DNA from: Mesostigma viride
Lineage: Eukaryota; Streptophyta; Mesostigmatophyceae; Mesostigmatales; Mesostigmataceae
Reading direction: 5' to 3'
NCBI GenBank assembly: GCA_009746045.1
Contig: RPFO01000270.1
Coordinates: forward strand, 62,001-126,000
DNA: 64,000 nt
Shown: positions 1-9,340 of the stretch, piece after piece
Layout: each line of letters begins with the position of its first letter
Numbering within the stretch: the first letter of the stretch is position 1
Notes under the pieces: generated by a model
What the model saw: the letters and a program-made list of their open reading frames with translations, nothing else
Told to the model about the DNA's origin: nothing
Database searches by the model: none
Made by a program: the position numbers and the translations under genes

Positions 1-1196
1 ATGCCAGCCACCCCCACACCCACGCACGCATGCCAGCCACCCCACAACCCACTTATGCATTCCAGCAACCCCCACAGCCACTTACGCATGCCAGCCACCC
101 CCCACCCCCACGCACGCATGGCAGCCACCCCACGAACCCACGCACGCGTGCCAGCCCCCCCTTAAAACCACGCATGCATGGCAGCTCCCCACCACACCCA
201 CGCATGCATGCCACTCCCCCCGCCAACCACCCACGCATGCCAGCCCCCCGACACACGCGTGGCAGCCCCCCCCCACACCCACGCACGCATGCCAGCCCTA
301 CCCCACATGCAGGCATGCATGCCAGCCACCCCCCACACCCACGCATGCATGCCAGCCCCTCCCACACCCACGCCCGCATGCCAGCTACCCCACAAACCCA
401 CGCATGCATGCCAGCGACCCCCCACATGCCAGCACGCATGCATGCCAGCCACCCCACCAACCCACGCACGCATGCCAGCCCATCACAAACCCACTTATGC
501 ATGCCAGCCACCCCCCACACCCACGTACGCATGCCAGCCACCCCACACACCCACGCACGCATGGCAGCCACCCCACCAACCCACACACGCGTGCCAGCCC
601 CCCCTAACCCCACGCATGCATGGCAGCCCCCCACCACACCCACGCATGCATGCCACTCCCCCCCACACCCACGCACGCATGCGAGCCCCCCCACACACCC
701 ACGCACGCATGAGAGCCCCCCCCACACCCACGCACGCATGCCAGCCCCACCCCACATGCAGGCATGCATGCCAGCCACCCCCCACACCCACGCATGCATG
801 CCAGCCCCTCCCACACCCACGCCCGCATGCCAGCTACCCCACAAACCCACGCATGCATGCCAGCGACCCCCCACATGCACGCATGCATGCCAGCCACCCC
901 ACCAACCCACGCACGCATGCCAGCCCATCACAAACCCACTTATGCATGCCAGCCACCCCCCACACCCACGCACGCATGCCAGCCACCCCACACACCCACG
1001 CACGCATGGCAGCCACCCCACGAACCCACACACGCGTGCCAGCCCCCCCCTAACCCCACTTATGCATGGCAGCCCCCCACCACACCCACGCATGCATGCC
1101 ACTCCCCCCACACCCACGCACGCATGCGAGCCCCCCCCCACACCCACGCACGCATGCGAGGCCCCCCACACCCACGCAAGCATGCCAGCCCCCCCC
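1..1196 (+). repeat. ~30-bp C-rich minisatellite of the first subfamily B unit (5' end outside window)
   Basis: About 40 tandem copies of a 29-31 bp unit of the form CCACGCATGCATGCCAGCCA plus a C-rich run. Variants recur in a fixed order, giving a higher-order period of about 449 bp: the variant CACATGCAGGCATGC lies at 304 and again at 753. The repeat has few stops in any frame, so both strands give long low-complexity frames; these are not genes. The same block recurs in every subfamily B and C unit of the window. Confidence 0.95.
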
Positions 1197-2049
1197 ATGA
1201 AGTCATAGTGGGCACCACGGAGTCATGCTATGATTTAATTTTTTCAATTTCATAATGGGAATGACGGATGGTGCATGTGTGAACAAAGGAATGAAAGGAT
1301 TGCCACTCAATGAATATTAATTAATGATGAAAATGGGAGTTTGCATGGGAGTGTTTGGTCCTTATGGCTGGCTTGCAAAAAGCAGTACCCAAATTTCGAA
1401 GTATTTGACAGCGAAATATCTGTAAAGTATATCGCATGGTATAATTAATTAATGAATGGTACGCTGAAATTCATTGTGCGGGCTCTCTCTGCATGTGATA
1501 AACAATTTTAGCTTTGAGGGCATGCAACAAGACATGCTAGCATTAAAATGAAATTAAATTATAACATGACTAGTTGGGAGATCATGTACGACATGTAGCA
1601 TAATTACGTACATGGCCACAATTGTGCCAATCAGGGCCCTCCTCTAGGTAGACTGTGCTAGGCAATTAGAATTAGACAAATAAGGTCATTCAAAAAGGTT
1701 TAATTCTTCACCTACCTCCATCCATCCAGCAAGGGAATATGTTAGCCAGTGCTACATGATGATCTCCCAACGGAGTCATGTTATGATGCGAAATAGTTCA
1801 GGATAAAATTTGTCAGAATTTCACCGGCGATACGAACGTAACGAAATTTCCAAGTATCCGACGCCGAAATATCATTGTTGTATCGAATGGTATGCTGAAA
1901 TTCATTGTGGTTCTGTCCGAGCTGACAAATTTGTCAGAAATTTCATTTTCGATACGAACGTGACGAAATTTCCAAGTATCTCACGCTCGGAGAGCTTCCA
2001 CGGTGTTCACGGGGAAGGGTCCGTTGCGCGTGGCGCACGGCGGCGGTTC
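1197..2049 (+). mobile_element. Flank and first part of tail of subfamily B Helitron-like unit U1
   Basis: Begins ATGAAGTCATAGTGGGCACC directly after the minisatellite, as in all other B units. An AT-rich stretch to about 1,800 is followed by degenerate ~120-bp repeats carrying CGAAATTTCCAAGTATC (about 1,395-1,480, 1,803-1,920 and 1,925-1,985), then the GC-rich tail. The tail is cut at 2,049 by the copia insertion and resumes at 8,424. No gene is seen. Confidence 0.85.
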
Positions 2050-2481
2050 TGTTAGGAGTGAGAAAACAATGTTTGCCACAAAGTTTTACTTTATTTCACT
2101 CAGATAAAAATAAGTCTCAGTCGGCAGCTGGCCGGCTGCTAGTTCCACCACAGGAGTGTGTGAGGTGTGAGGTACTAAGAGTGCAAACAAGGTGCGTAGC
2201 TTCGCCTTTTAAACAATTCCAGGCTCAGCTACTGGGTAGCAGTTATGATCTACCTACAACGTGACCACACCAAACCGGTTCTTTTCTGACTGTGTGGCAG
2301 TTACAATCATAACGTGATCTCAAGCCAACCATTCACAACCAAAGTTCAAGGTCAGTCACAGAATGACTGGGTCACTTATGGAACAGAACTTAAACATGCG
2401 GCACATGCCCGTTCATGTAGTCCAGAGCTAGCACTAAACTATAAGTACTAGTTTCAGGCAGGTGTGTCGATACTTCTGACA
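2050..2481 (-). repeat. copia 3' LTR (in element orientation)
   Basis: 432 bp, TG...CA ends, apparently identical to 7,992-8,423. It adjoins the polypurine tract at 2,482-2,490. On the minus strand it contains a TATA-like TTTAAAAGG (2,215-2,223) and, further downstream, AATAAA (2,090-2,095). Confidence 0.97.
2090..2095 (-). terminator. Poly(A) signal AATAAA in the 3' LTR
   Basis: AATAAA on the minus strand, about 120 bp downstream of the LTR TATA-like box and about 40 bp before the LTR end. This is the expected place for the R-region polyadenylation signal of a retrotransposon transcript. Function is inferred from position. Confidence 0.5.
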
Positions 2482-2490
2482 CCCCCCTTA
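2482..2490 (-). other. Polypurine tract of the copia element
   Basis: On the minus strand the nine bases before the 3' LTR read TAAGGGGGG. A purine run ending at the LTR boundary is the standard plus-strand DNA priming site of LTR retrotransposons. Confidence 0.8.
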
Positions 2491-2622
2491 CTCGGCACAC
2501 AGGCCGGAAAACAAACTCAAGCAAGCCAGAACAAATGTTCACTAAAAGAACTGTAGTATGGGACCAGTGTCACAGGCTAGCAAGTGTGTCCTTATGTTGT
2601 CTCATCACTAATTGCCAGTAAC

Positions 2623-2925
2623 TCAAATACCCAACAACTTGTGTCTGAGCTCCACAAAACGTGGCTCAGGTAGTGCCTTGGTGAGCATGTCGGCGATCAT
2701 CGCTGCCCCAGGAAGGTGAGACACCTGAACGGTGCCATCCGCGACCTTCGCGCGAATGTAGTGGTACTTGACGTCGATGTGCTTGGTACGCCGAGGGTGA
2801 ACAGGGTCTCGTGACAGAGCCACAGCACCAGTGTTGTCGCAAAACACCTGAATTGGCCCTGAGGCCGGGTCACCCAACTCCTTGGTGATGGTGAGAAGGG
2901 GACCACCTGCTGCGTGACACCGCAC
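2623..2925 (-). pseudogene. copia Pol C-terminus: distal RNase H, frameshifted from the main Pol frame
   Basis: This frame carries the last part of copia RNase H. The conserved CDN block (VFCDNTGAVALS), the RTKHIDVKYHYIR block and the TKALPEPRF block are all visible, ending at a stop at 2,623. It lies in a different frame from the main Pol frame (2,697-6,869), which reads RNase H correctly up to the CEAEYMAL block and then runs into unrelated sequence from about 2,906. One base gained or lost near 2,900-2,915 explains it. Separately, neither piece can give complete RNase H. The ATG-led start at 2,925 is only the first Met in the fragment and is not a real start. A base-call error is possible because a short C run lies at the break. 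Confidence 0.9.
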
Positions 2926-5900
2926 AGGGCCATGTACTCGGCCTCACAGGTGGACAGGGCTGGAGTGGGCTGCTTGCGACTGGTCCACTCCACCGCAGCA
3001 CCGCGGTACATGACCACGTTGCCAGTGATTGACTTGCGGTCCACAGGATCGTTTGCCCAGTCGGCATCCGAGTAGGCCACCAGCCCCCCCTGCCCCGAGT
3101 AGGACAGACCCAGGTCCTTGGTGTGTACCGCGTACTGAAGCACCCGGCGTGCCAGCCCAAGGTCGCTTACAGTAGGGTTTTTCATATTCTGAGTCAGCAG
3201 GTTGACTGCGAATGCCAGGTCAGGCCGAGTGCATCCCATCGCATACAGGAGTGCCCCGGTGATCGCTTGGTAGACGCGAGTGTCGTCCGCGTTGAGAAGC
3301 CCCCCCTCACCACGGGGGGTGTTGGGGACGACGGGCGTCTTCACCGCCCGTGGGGAGACCCCAAAGCGCTCAGCGAGGGCCTCCAGATACGGGCCTTGGT
3401 GCAGAAAAACTGTGCGCGCCGGCGGGTCGAGGACCAGGGAGACCCCCAGAAAGAGGGAGGGGGCATCCGTCTCGGTGATCTGGAAGCGCTGGGACACCCG
3501 TTGGGTCCACTGCGATAGCCACTCCGCCGAGGAGTGGGAGACCAGGAGATCGTCGACATGGACGAAGGCAAAACCACCAACATACAGGAACAGACACGTG
3601 TCCGTGGTGCTCTGGACAGCGCCAGTCTCATGGATGAGGTAGTCCCGGAGCGTGTGGTGCCAGTTCCGGGGCGCCTGTTTGAGCCCATAGAGGCTCCGCC
3701 GGAGGCGCCAGAGGTACGTTTGGCCAGTGGGGTCGCGCTCCTCAAAGCCCTTGGGGGGAAGGACATACACGTCCTCCTCCAACTCAGCATAGAGGAACGC
3801 GGTGCGGACATCCAGCTGCCGGATGGGGTGGCCAGCAGTGCCAGCACGAGCCAAGCCCAGGCGCACGGTGGCAGCACGGACGGTGGGAGCAAAAGTCTCA
3901 CCGAAATCAATGCCCTCGCGCTGTGCAAACCCCTTGCACACAAACCGGGCCTTGCACCGCCCATCAGCTTTCTGGGCGAAGACCCACTTGGTGGGTAGGA
4001 GCTTGGCACCGCGCGGAAGATCACGCATATGCAGAAGCTCGTAAACCTGGTGCTCCTGGAGGCTGGCCAGCTCACTCTCCATGGCCGTGCGCCATTCCGG
4101 CAAGGCAAGGGCGGCAGCGGGAGAGGAGGGCACGGACGCAGGCTGGCTATGAAAAGCAGCAGCGAAGCACAGGTCAGCGACAAGTGAGTGATGCGCGTGG
4201 ATCCGTGCAGCCTTGGTGACAGGTTGATCCGGCCAGGAAGAAAGTGCGTCATCCAATACATCATCGCCCCCGAAACCAGGGGGAGCGGGGGTGTTACTGC
4301 CATGAGAAAGGTCGCCACACAAGGCAGCACCACGGGAACCCCACACGGGGAGGAGACCTGCAGAGGCACCAGGGGACGCCGGAGGAGAATAGCCGGTGCT
4401 GTCAGCCGTGCTCTCCAGGTCAACCGAGGTACTCAAATGCGGCGGAGGCATCCCCGCCCCGGCGTGTTCATATGACGCCGCAGAACGCGAGTGGCCAGAG
4501 GCCTGTCCGCGCAACAGAGGGGCATGCTGTCGAGCATCTGACACGGTGAGGTAAGATGTCGGCGCCGAGGCAGGAGCCGGAGCCGTCGGAGCATGGCCGT
4601 TCCGCACAAGTGCCTGGATGGCCGCAGCGGCGGCCGGGGGGAGAACGAAACGCTCAGGAGTCCCCCCGATGCTGACATAGCTGTCCTCACGGCCTGCGGG
4701 CAAGGCAGTGGAGGGCGTTGCCGGCCCCCCAGAGTCCTCGGCAGAGGCAGAGGGTAACTGCAAAGGGGCAGGAGTCAGCATGTCGGCGGGAAAGAGGTCG
4801 GCCTCCGCAAAGGGGGCCGCCGGGAGCCACTGCGCAGCCTGCGGGGCCCGGTTGCGCCACGTCTCGTCGAACTGCACGTGCTTGCGCTCGATGACACGCC
4901 CGCCGCCCGTCGCCTTGTCGGGCACCCATACGAGGTAGGCCGGGGAGTCAAGCTTGTATCCCACGAAGAGGCCATCCTCAGCGCGAGAATCAAACTTCTC
5001 ACGGGCTGCCCCCTCAACCAAGACGTGGGAGGGGCAGCCAAACACACGCATGCCGGATAAATCCGCAGGGCGCCCATACATGAGGAAGTAGGGCGTTGCG
5101 TGCTCCGGGTTGCTGCGGCAGGGCAGCCTGTTGATGATGTAGATGGCGCATGCAAAGGCTAGAGCCCAGAACTCCTTGCCGAGGCCAGCATGCGCCAGCA
5201 TGCTCCTGGTCATGCTAACTGCGACGCCCCAGAATCGCTCCGCCACGCCGTTCTGCTCCGGCGTATAGGGGGACGAGAACTCTTGCCGCACGCCATACTC
5301 GGCGCAGACGGCGCGCCAGTCCTGGCCAGTGAAAACCGCGTCTTGGTCGGAGCGAAGCTCCACAGGCGCCGTGGCCGCGGACGCCCGGAACGGCTTGATC
5401 TCCGTGGCCAGGAAGTGACGCAGGCTCCCAACGGCAGCGTCCTTCGTCTTCAAGAAGTAAACCCAGTGAAAACGAGTGGCTTCATCCGTGATGCCCAGGA
5501 CATACCGCCAGTCCCCCAACACGGCAGGGGTCCGCATGGGACCTAGCAGGTCGCAGTGCAGGCGATGGCGAGGGGTCGCGCAGCGTGGCGTCGTGCTGGG
5601 GGGAAAGCTGCTCCGCCGCAAGTGTCCGGCAGGGCAGGAAGGACACGTGGGAGCCTTGGGACCGTGGGTCACCATGTTTGAGGCGGGGTCGGCGGCTAGC
5701 CGAGCAATACGATCCGCGCCAGCGTGTCCGAGGCGCAGGTGCCACTGCATCAGGTCCACGGGGGCGGCTGATGTGGCGAGGGCATGGGGCGCCACCCCGC
5801 GGAGCAAGTAAATGCCGTCACACTCCACGAGGGGGAACGTGCGGGTCCCCAAAGTGAGGCGCAGGTGCTTAAAGTCCACATCATGGCCGGCTTTAAAGAG

Positions 5901-6658
5901 CTGGCTCACCGAGAGTAGGCGGGCCTGAAGGCCTGGGACATACAAAGCTGGGCCGAGGTGCACGTCCGGGGTGCCGAGCCGGAGAAGCAGAGGGCCCCTG
6001 CCGCCCGCATGCAGATTGCCGCCCGAGCCGGTGATGCGCAGCCGGAAGGCGGGATCAAATCCATCGCCAAAGTCCGCCCGGTGAGGCGTCATGTGGTACG
6101 TGGCACCCGTGTCAACCACCCACTCCGGGGCACACCTAGCCGAGGCCGTTGCGGCCGTGTGAAGCACAGAAGGAGCGGTGGTTGAGGAACCAGCCGTCGA
6201 GTCCGAGGAGGTGCTGGGGCGGGGTGCCGAGAGACGACTGCCCGAGCGGGACGGGGAAGGCGCAAGGCCGTGCACTGGACGAAGCGAGGCCTGCCCGTGA
6301 GGCTGCACACCGTCGCGCAGGGAAGCACCTAAAGGGTTGGCGCGCAGGGAAGCACACAAAGGGCCTCGACCCACGTGGAACGCGTACGTCGTCTCCAAGG
6401 GAGGCAGGCCTGCGTCGGTGTGATGGGCGTGCCCGGCGCCGTCACCGCGGAGGTGAGCAGGGCGCTGGGCGGGATGGGCAGTCCAGCAGGTGGCGGCGTC
6501 ATGTCCAGGCTTGGCGCAGACGGAGCAGGGCGGCCCGCGACCACGCCCGACCCCTGCGCCACCACCGCGACCACCACCGCGCCCGCCGCGCCCCCCGCTG
6601 CTGCCGCCATGGCGTGGCCGTTGCCGTGGCCATTGCCGTGGGCGCGGCCGTTGCCATG

Positions 6659-6700
<42 letters not shown>

Positions 6701-6716
6701 TCCGTTGCCGTGCCGT

Positions 6717-6747
<31 letters not shown>

Positions 6748-6869
6748 TCCGTTGCTGCTGCCGTTGCCGTTGCCGCGGGCACCGCCATGCCGTGGGCCAC
6801 GCCCCCGGCCAGGGGTATGGTATGCGTGGTTGGAGGCAGAGCCAGAATCTGCAGGGGACGGGAGGCCAC
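2697..6869 (-). CDS. copia Pol polyprotein (CCHC knuckle, protease, integrase, RT, partial RNase H)
   Basis: 1,390 residues. Order: a low-complexity Ala/Thr then Gln/Arg-rich N-terminus made by a hexanucleotide repeat; CCHC knuckle C115-C118-H123-C128; protease active site DTGA at 253-256; integrase zinc finger H377-H382-C409-C412; integrase catalytic D440, D508 and E544 (D-x35-E, with PYTPEQNGVAERF); reverse transcriptase with QLDVRTAFLYAEL (D1020) and the catalytic box VHVDDLLV (D1106, D1107); RNase H start with SDADW (about 1267-1271) and CEAEYMAL. The usual YVDD reads HVDD here. Sense sequence ends near residue 1,322 (about 2,906), where a frameshift removes the rest of RNase H. The initiator Met is unlikely to be native, because copia Pol is normally continuous with Gag and the join is shifted within the repeat. 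Confidence 0.95.
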
Positions 6870-7443
6870 CCGTCAGCAGATCTTCAACTTCCATCAGGCG
6901 CTGCCGCAGGACCGGAACAGTCTCGACCTCGTCAAGACGGAGGGAGATTAGCGCGGGCCTGTACTCGGCGCGCAGACCGCTGAGGACGCTGGCAATGAAG
7001 GCAGCGACTGGGAACGTAATGCCTGCAGCCTGTAGCTTGGCGTACAGCAGTTCCGAGCGGTTCACATACGGCTCCACAGTCTCGCGAGCAGTTTGACGAA
7101 GTTGGGCCATTTGTTTCCACAAGTCCAGACGCATGGACTTGGTGAGCTTGCCATGCTCATAGACCTGGATGAGCTTGGTGATGGCCAGACTGCCCAGGCG
7201 ACGATCCAGGGGGAGCGTCTGCATCAAGGCACGCGCAGGCCCATCGACGACGGCCAACAAGGCAACGTAAAGGAGCCGATCCAGTTGCACGTTCTGGACA
7301 ACACCTGCCAGCACTCCAAGGAGGCCAGCATAAAGGGAAACAAGGCCCAAGAAATGGTCCTTAAAAGGGATCCACAGCGTCCAATCTGAGCCGGTAAAAA
7401 CCTTGACCCCACGAACATCCTTCAAAAGCTCCTTGCAAGCCAC
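6499..7443 (-). CDS. copia Gag (main part), frameshifted at both ends
   Basis: About the first 210 residues are a copia-type Gag. A segment with FTGSDWTLW near the start matches the N-terminal W-containing motif of these Gags, and a helical region with PYVNRSELLYAKLQAAGI and VLSGLRAEYRPAL matches the UBN2-type Gag domain. The protein then enters an Asn-Gly and Thr-Ala repeat encoded by a CAACGG-type hexanucleotide array and stops at 6,499, while the CCHC knuckle lies in the overlapping Pol frame. In this frame the sequence upstream of the Met at 7,443 continues open (ARASFVACKELL), so the true N-terminus lies in the other frame (7,422-7,745). Gag would form the particle that packages the element RNA in the cytoplasm. 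Confidence 0.85.
6600..6785 (-). repeat. Hexanucleotide repeat at the Gag/Pol boundary
   Basis: Imperfect tandem CCGTTG (CAACGG on the coding strand) with interruptions such as CCATGG and CTGCTG. Depending on frame it codes Gln-Arg, Asn-Gly or Thr-Ala. Gag reads Asn-Gly and then Thr-Ala across it, while Pol reads Thr-Ala and then Gln-Arg. Indels of non-multiple-of-three length in this array plausibly uncoupled Gag from Pol. Confidence 0.9.
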
Positions 7444-7745
7444 AAAGGAGGCTCGGGCGGGGCCCCCCCCGCCGTACCGCGGCTCAAACCACCACCGTCA
7501 ACCGCCGGATTCTCACCGTCGGGAGCACCGTGGGCGGCGTCCTCGTCACCACCTGGCGGGTGCAAAGCCAGGGCAGCCAGCCCAGCTGCTGCGTCAAAAA
7601 ATACTTCGCCTGGGAGACCCGAATCGGTAAGAGTTACGGATGATGCAGTCAAAGCGGCCAGACCGGCAGCGTCATCGGCATCAAAATCGTTACTGCCAGC
7701 AGCGCGACCCGCGGAAGCGACCTGGCTGCGAGTGCCGGAAGCCAT
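7422..7745 (-). CDS. copia Gag N-terminal segment, out of frame with main Gag
   Basis: 107 residues starting MASGTRSQVASAG, about 246 bp inside the 5' LTR, which is the expected distance for a Gag start after the primer-binding site and leader. The segment is acidic and Ala/Gly-rich with no domain I recognise. It ends with a stop just past an eight-base G run (coding strand; C run at 7,463-7,470). One base change in that run joins it to the main Gag frame. The run could be a sequencing error, a real inactivating indel or a recoding site; the sequence does not say which. Confidence 0.65.
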   Translation of the reverse strand: MASGTRSQVASAGRAAGSNDFDADDAAGLAALTASSVTLTDSGLPGEVFFDAAAGLAALALHPPGGDEDAAHGAPDGENPAVDGGGLSRGTAGGAPPEPPLWLARSF

Positions 7746-7980
7746 TCCAGCAAAAAAACAGCAAAAAACTCCGAAAAAAAGGTAACGTTGGCCAATAGAT
7801 TCCGGCCAGGAATCGAACCAAGCACCTTTCGTATCACGCGCCAGACGGGAATCAAACCTCCGCCTACGCTGTCGTCATGCAAATCTCGCCGAAATACACA
7901 AATCTAAAGTCAACCGCGAGCAGAGCCTCGGGAAACGACTTTTACCAGCGGTAAGCAGGTCGAAAGGCGTGCGAACCGCA

Positions 7981-7991
7981 CTCCGATGCCA
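7981..7991 (-). other. Primer-binding site of the copia element
   Basis: Immediately inside the 5' LTR the minus strand reads TGGCATCGGAG. Plant copia elements typically have TGGTATCAGAG, complementary to the 3' end of initiator tRNA-Met; two of eleven bases differ here. Position and the TGG start support a tRNA primer site; the exact tRNA is inferred. Confidence 0.75.
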
Positions 7992-8423
7992 TGTTAGGAG
8001 TGAGAAAACAATGTTTGCCACAAAGTTTTACTTTATTTCACTCAGATAAAAATAAGTCTCAGTCGGCAGCTGGCCGGCTGCTAGTTCCACCACAGGAGTG
8101 TGTGAGGTGTGAGGTACTAAGAGTGCAAACAAGGTGCGTAGCTTCGCCTTTTAAACAATTCCAGGCTCAGCTACTGGGTAGCAGTTATGATCTACCTACA
8201 ACGTGACCACACCAAACCGGTTCTTTTCTGACTGTGTGGCAGTTACAATCATAACGTGATCTCAAGCCAACCATTCACAACCAAAGTTCAAGGTCAGTCA
8301 CAGAATGACTGGGTCACTTATGGAACAGAACTTAAACATGCGGCACATGCCCGTTCATGTAGTCCAGAGCTAGCACTAAACTATAAGTACTAGTTTCAGG
8401 CAGGTGTGTCGATACTTCTGACA
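7992..8423 (-). repeat. copia 5' LTR (in element orientation)
   Basis: 432 bp, TG...CA, apparently identical to the LTR at 2,050-2,481. Followed on the plus side by the second GGTTC target duplication (8,424-8,428). Confidence 0.97.
8157..8165 (-). promoter_or_regulatory. TATA-like box of the 5' LTR promoter
   Basis: TTTAAAAGG on the minus strand, inside the LTR and upstream of AATAAA (8,032-8,037). The order TATA-like box then poly(A) signal fits a U3-R-U5 layout. Assignment is by motif and position only. Confidence 0.4.
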
Positions 8424-8607
8424 GGTTCGTCCCGGTCGGAATCGTCCGCCCGCGCGTCCTCCGTGGAAGGGTCTTGGCGCGTCGCGCGGGCCGGTGCGGT
8501 TGGCGCCCAGAAGGTCGACTATCGGCCTCTGGGCCGCTAGCGGCGAGTCACGTCCTCTCAAGTCGGGGAGGGGGGGCGATAGCCCCCCCTCCCCCACTTT
8601 TTTCTTG
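8424..8607 (+). mobile_element. End of tail of unit U1, with terminal hairpin and CTTG
   Basis: Continues the tail broken at 2,049. It ends in a perfect 13-bp stem (8,565-8,577 with 8,582-8,594, loop GATA), then a T-rich stretch and CTTG at 8,604-8,607. The next unit starts TC at 8,608. A hairpin close to the 3' end with a CTNN terminus is the 3'-end layout of Helitrons; the canonical end is CTRR, so CTTG is a variant. Confidence 0.75.
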
Positions 8608-9340
8608 TCAACTACTTAACTACGATCGTGTTGCGCAAGGGAGAACCCCGAACATCCTGACATCGCCGCGGGCGCCGTACCGTACGGCCTGATCGCACCC
8701 CCACGAACGAGGGCAAATCCTGAAATCCTGCGGAGCCGCGAGTAACGGCCCGTAACCGCTAGTCTGAACGCCGTCACACCCTCCTAAGATCGAGTCTTAC
8801 CTATTCTGAACAGAAGCTGAATTCAGCAAAATGCGCAAGAAATGCCGGGGGGCATATACGGCTGGGAGGAAGAGTTTATACACGAAGGATCTCTCTCCAA
8901 ACAAAATACTAGAAATACTAAGGGTTCAGACTGAACGGGAAATTTCGACTGTTCAGACTGAACGAGAAGTGTGCGGAAAATTTAGTTCGAACCCTATTTT
9001 GAACGGTTTGTCGGTTAAATTTTCGGTTCGGCCTACTTCCCACGCAATTTTCGTGCCAATTTTAGCGGGATGACACAACTGAACGTGTTCAGACGGGGAG
9101 CGTGGCAAAAAACGGCTAGAAACTGTGAAAAGCAGGGGGCTCAGCCCCAAAAACGGCCGTACGGAACCGAAATTTTTGGGCTCCCGCTGGCCCCCCCGCC
9201 TCGGCGCCCTCGGCCACTGCCCCTTCGCACTGCGCACCCCGCGTGGCGCCGGCGTTCCCGAGGACGCATCCCGCGGGTGTACGCGCCAATCGCCCGCTCA
9301 GGCGCCAAAAAGTCTGGGCCCCGCAGGGGCCCCCAACTTG
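8608..9340 (+). mobile_element. 733-bp head-plus-tail derivative of subfamily A (U2)
   Basis: Head TCAACTACTTAACTACGAT, then GTTCAGACTGAAC at 8,924-8,936 and 8,951-8,963, CTGAACGTGTTCAG near 9,079, then directly the tail with hairpin GGGCCCC-GCA-GGGGCCC and CTTG at 9,337-9,340. Module, (CAGC)n block and flank present in full A units are missing. In full units a similar ~200-bp block follows the head and precedes the tail; here there is one block, as expected after recombination between the two. Confidence 0.75.

Larger units (their letters stand above)
2050..8423 (-). mobile_element. Complete Ty1/copia LTR retrotransposon (6,374 bp)
   Basis: LTR retrotransposon on the minus strand. Two 432-bp LTRs (2,050-2,481 and 7,992-8,423) start TG and end CA and looked identical when read side by side, so insertion is recent. 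The 5-bp target duplication GGTTC lies at 2,045-2,049 and 8,424-8,428. Paralogous B units (for example near 62,400) show the empty site with a single GGTTC. Domain order is Gag, CCHC knuckle, protease, integrase, reverse transcriptase, RNase H; integrase before RT defines copia. The coding region is broken into four frames, so this copy looks non-autonomous unless the breaks are sequencing errors. Confidence 0.97.

Noticed and set aside
30-1208. Long frames in the minisatellites rich in His, Pro, Ala, Thr (plus strand) or Gly, Trp, Val, Cys (minus strand), up to 493 codons
   Set aside because: The ~30-bp unit is nearly stop-free in several frames on both strands at once; frames overlap each other, start anywhere in the repeat and occur in introns. 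No sign of selection on one frame.
6149-7096. Plus-strand frames across the copia element (for example 6,149-7,096 and 3,534-3,998)
   Set aside because: They are antisense to Gag/Pol in GC-rich coding sequence and lack any recognised domain.
8565-8607. Tail hairpin plus T run as a rho-independent type terminator
   Set aside because: The stem-loop followed by T-rich sequence resembles one, but the context is eukaryotic and the feature sits exactly at repeat-unit boundaries, which fits an element end better.
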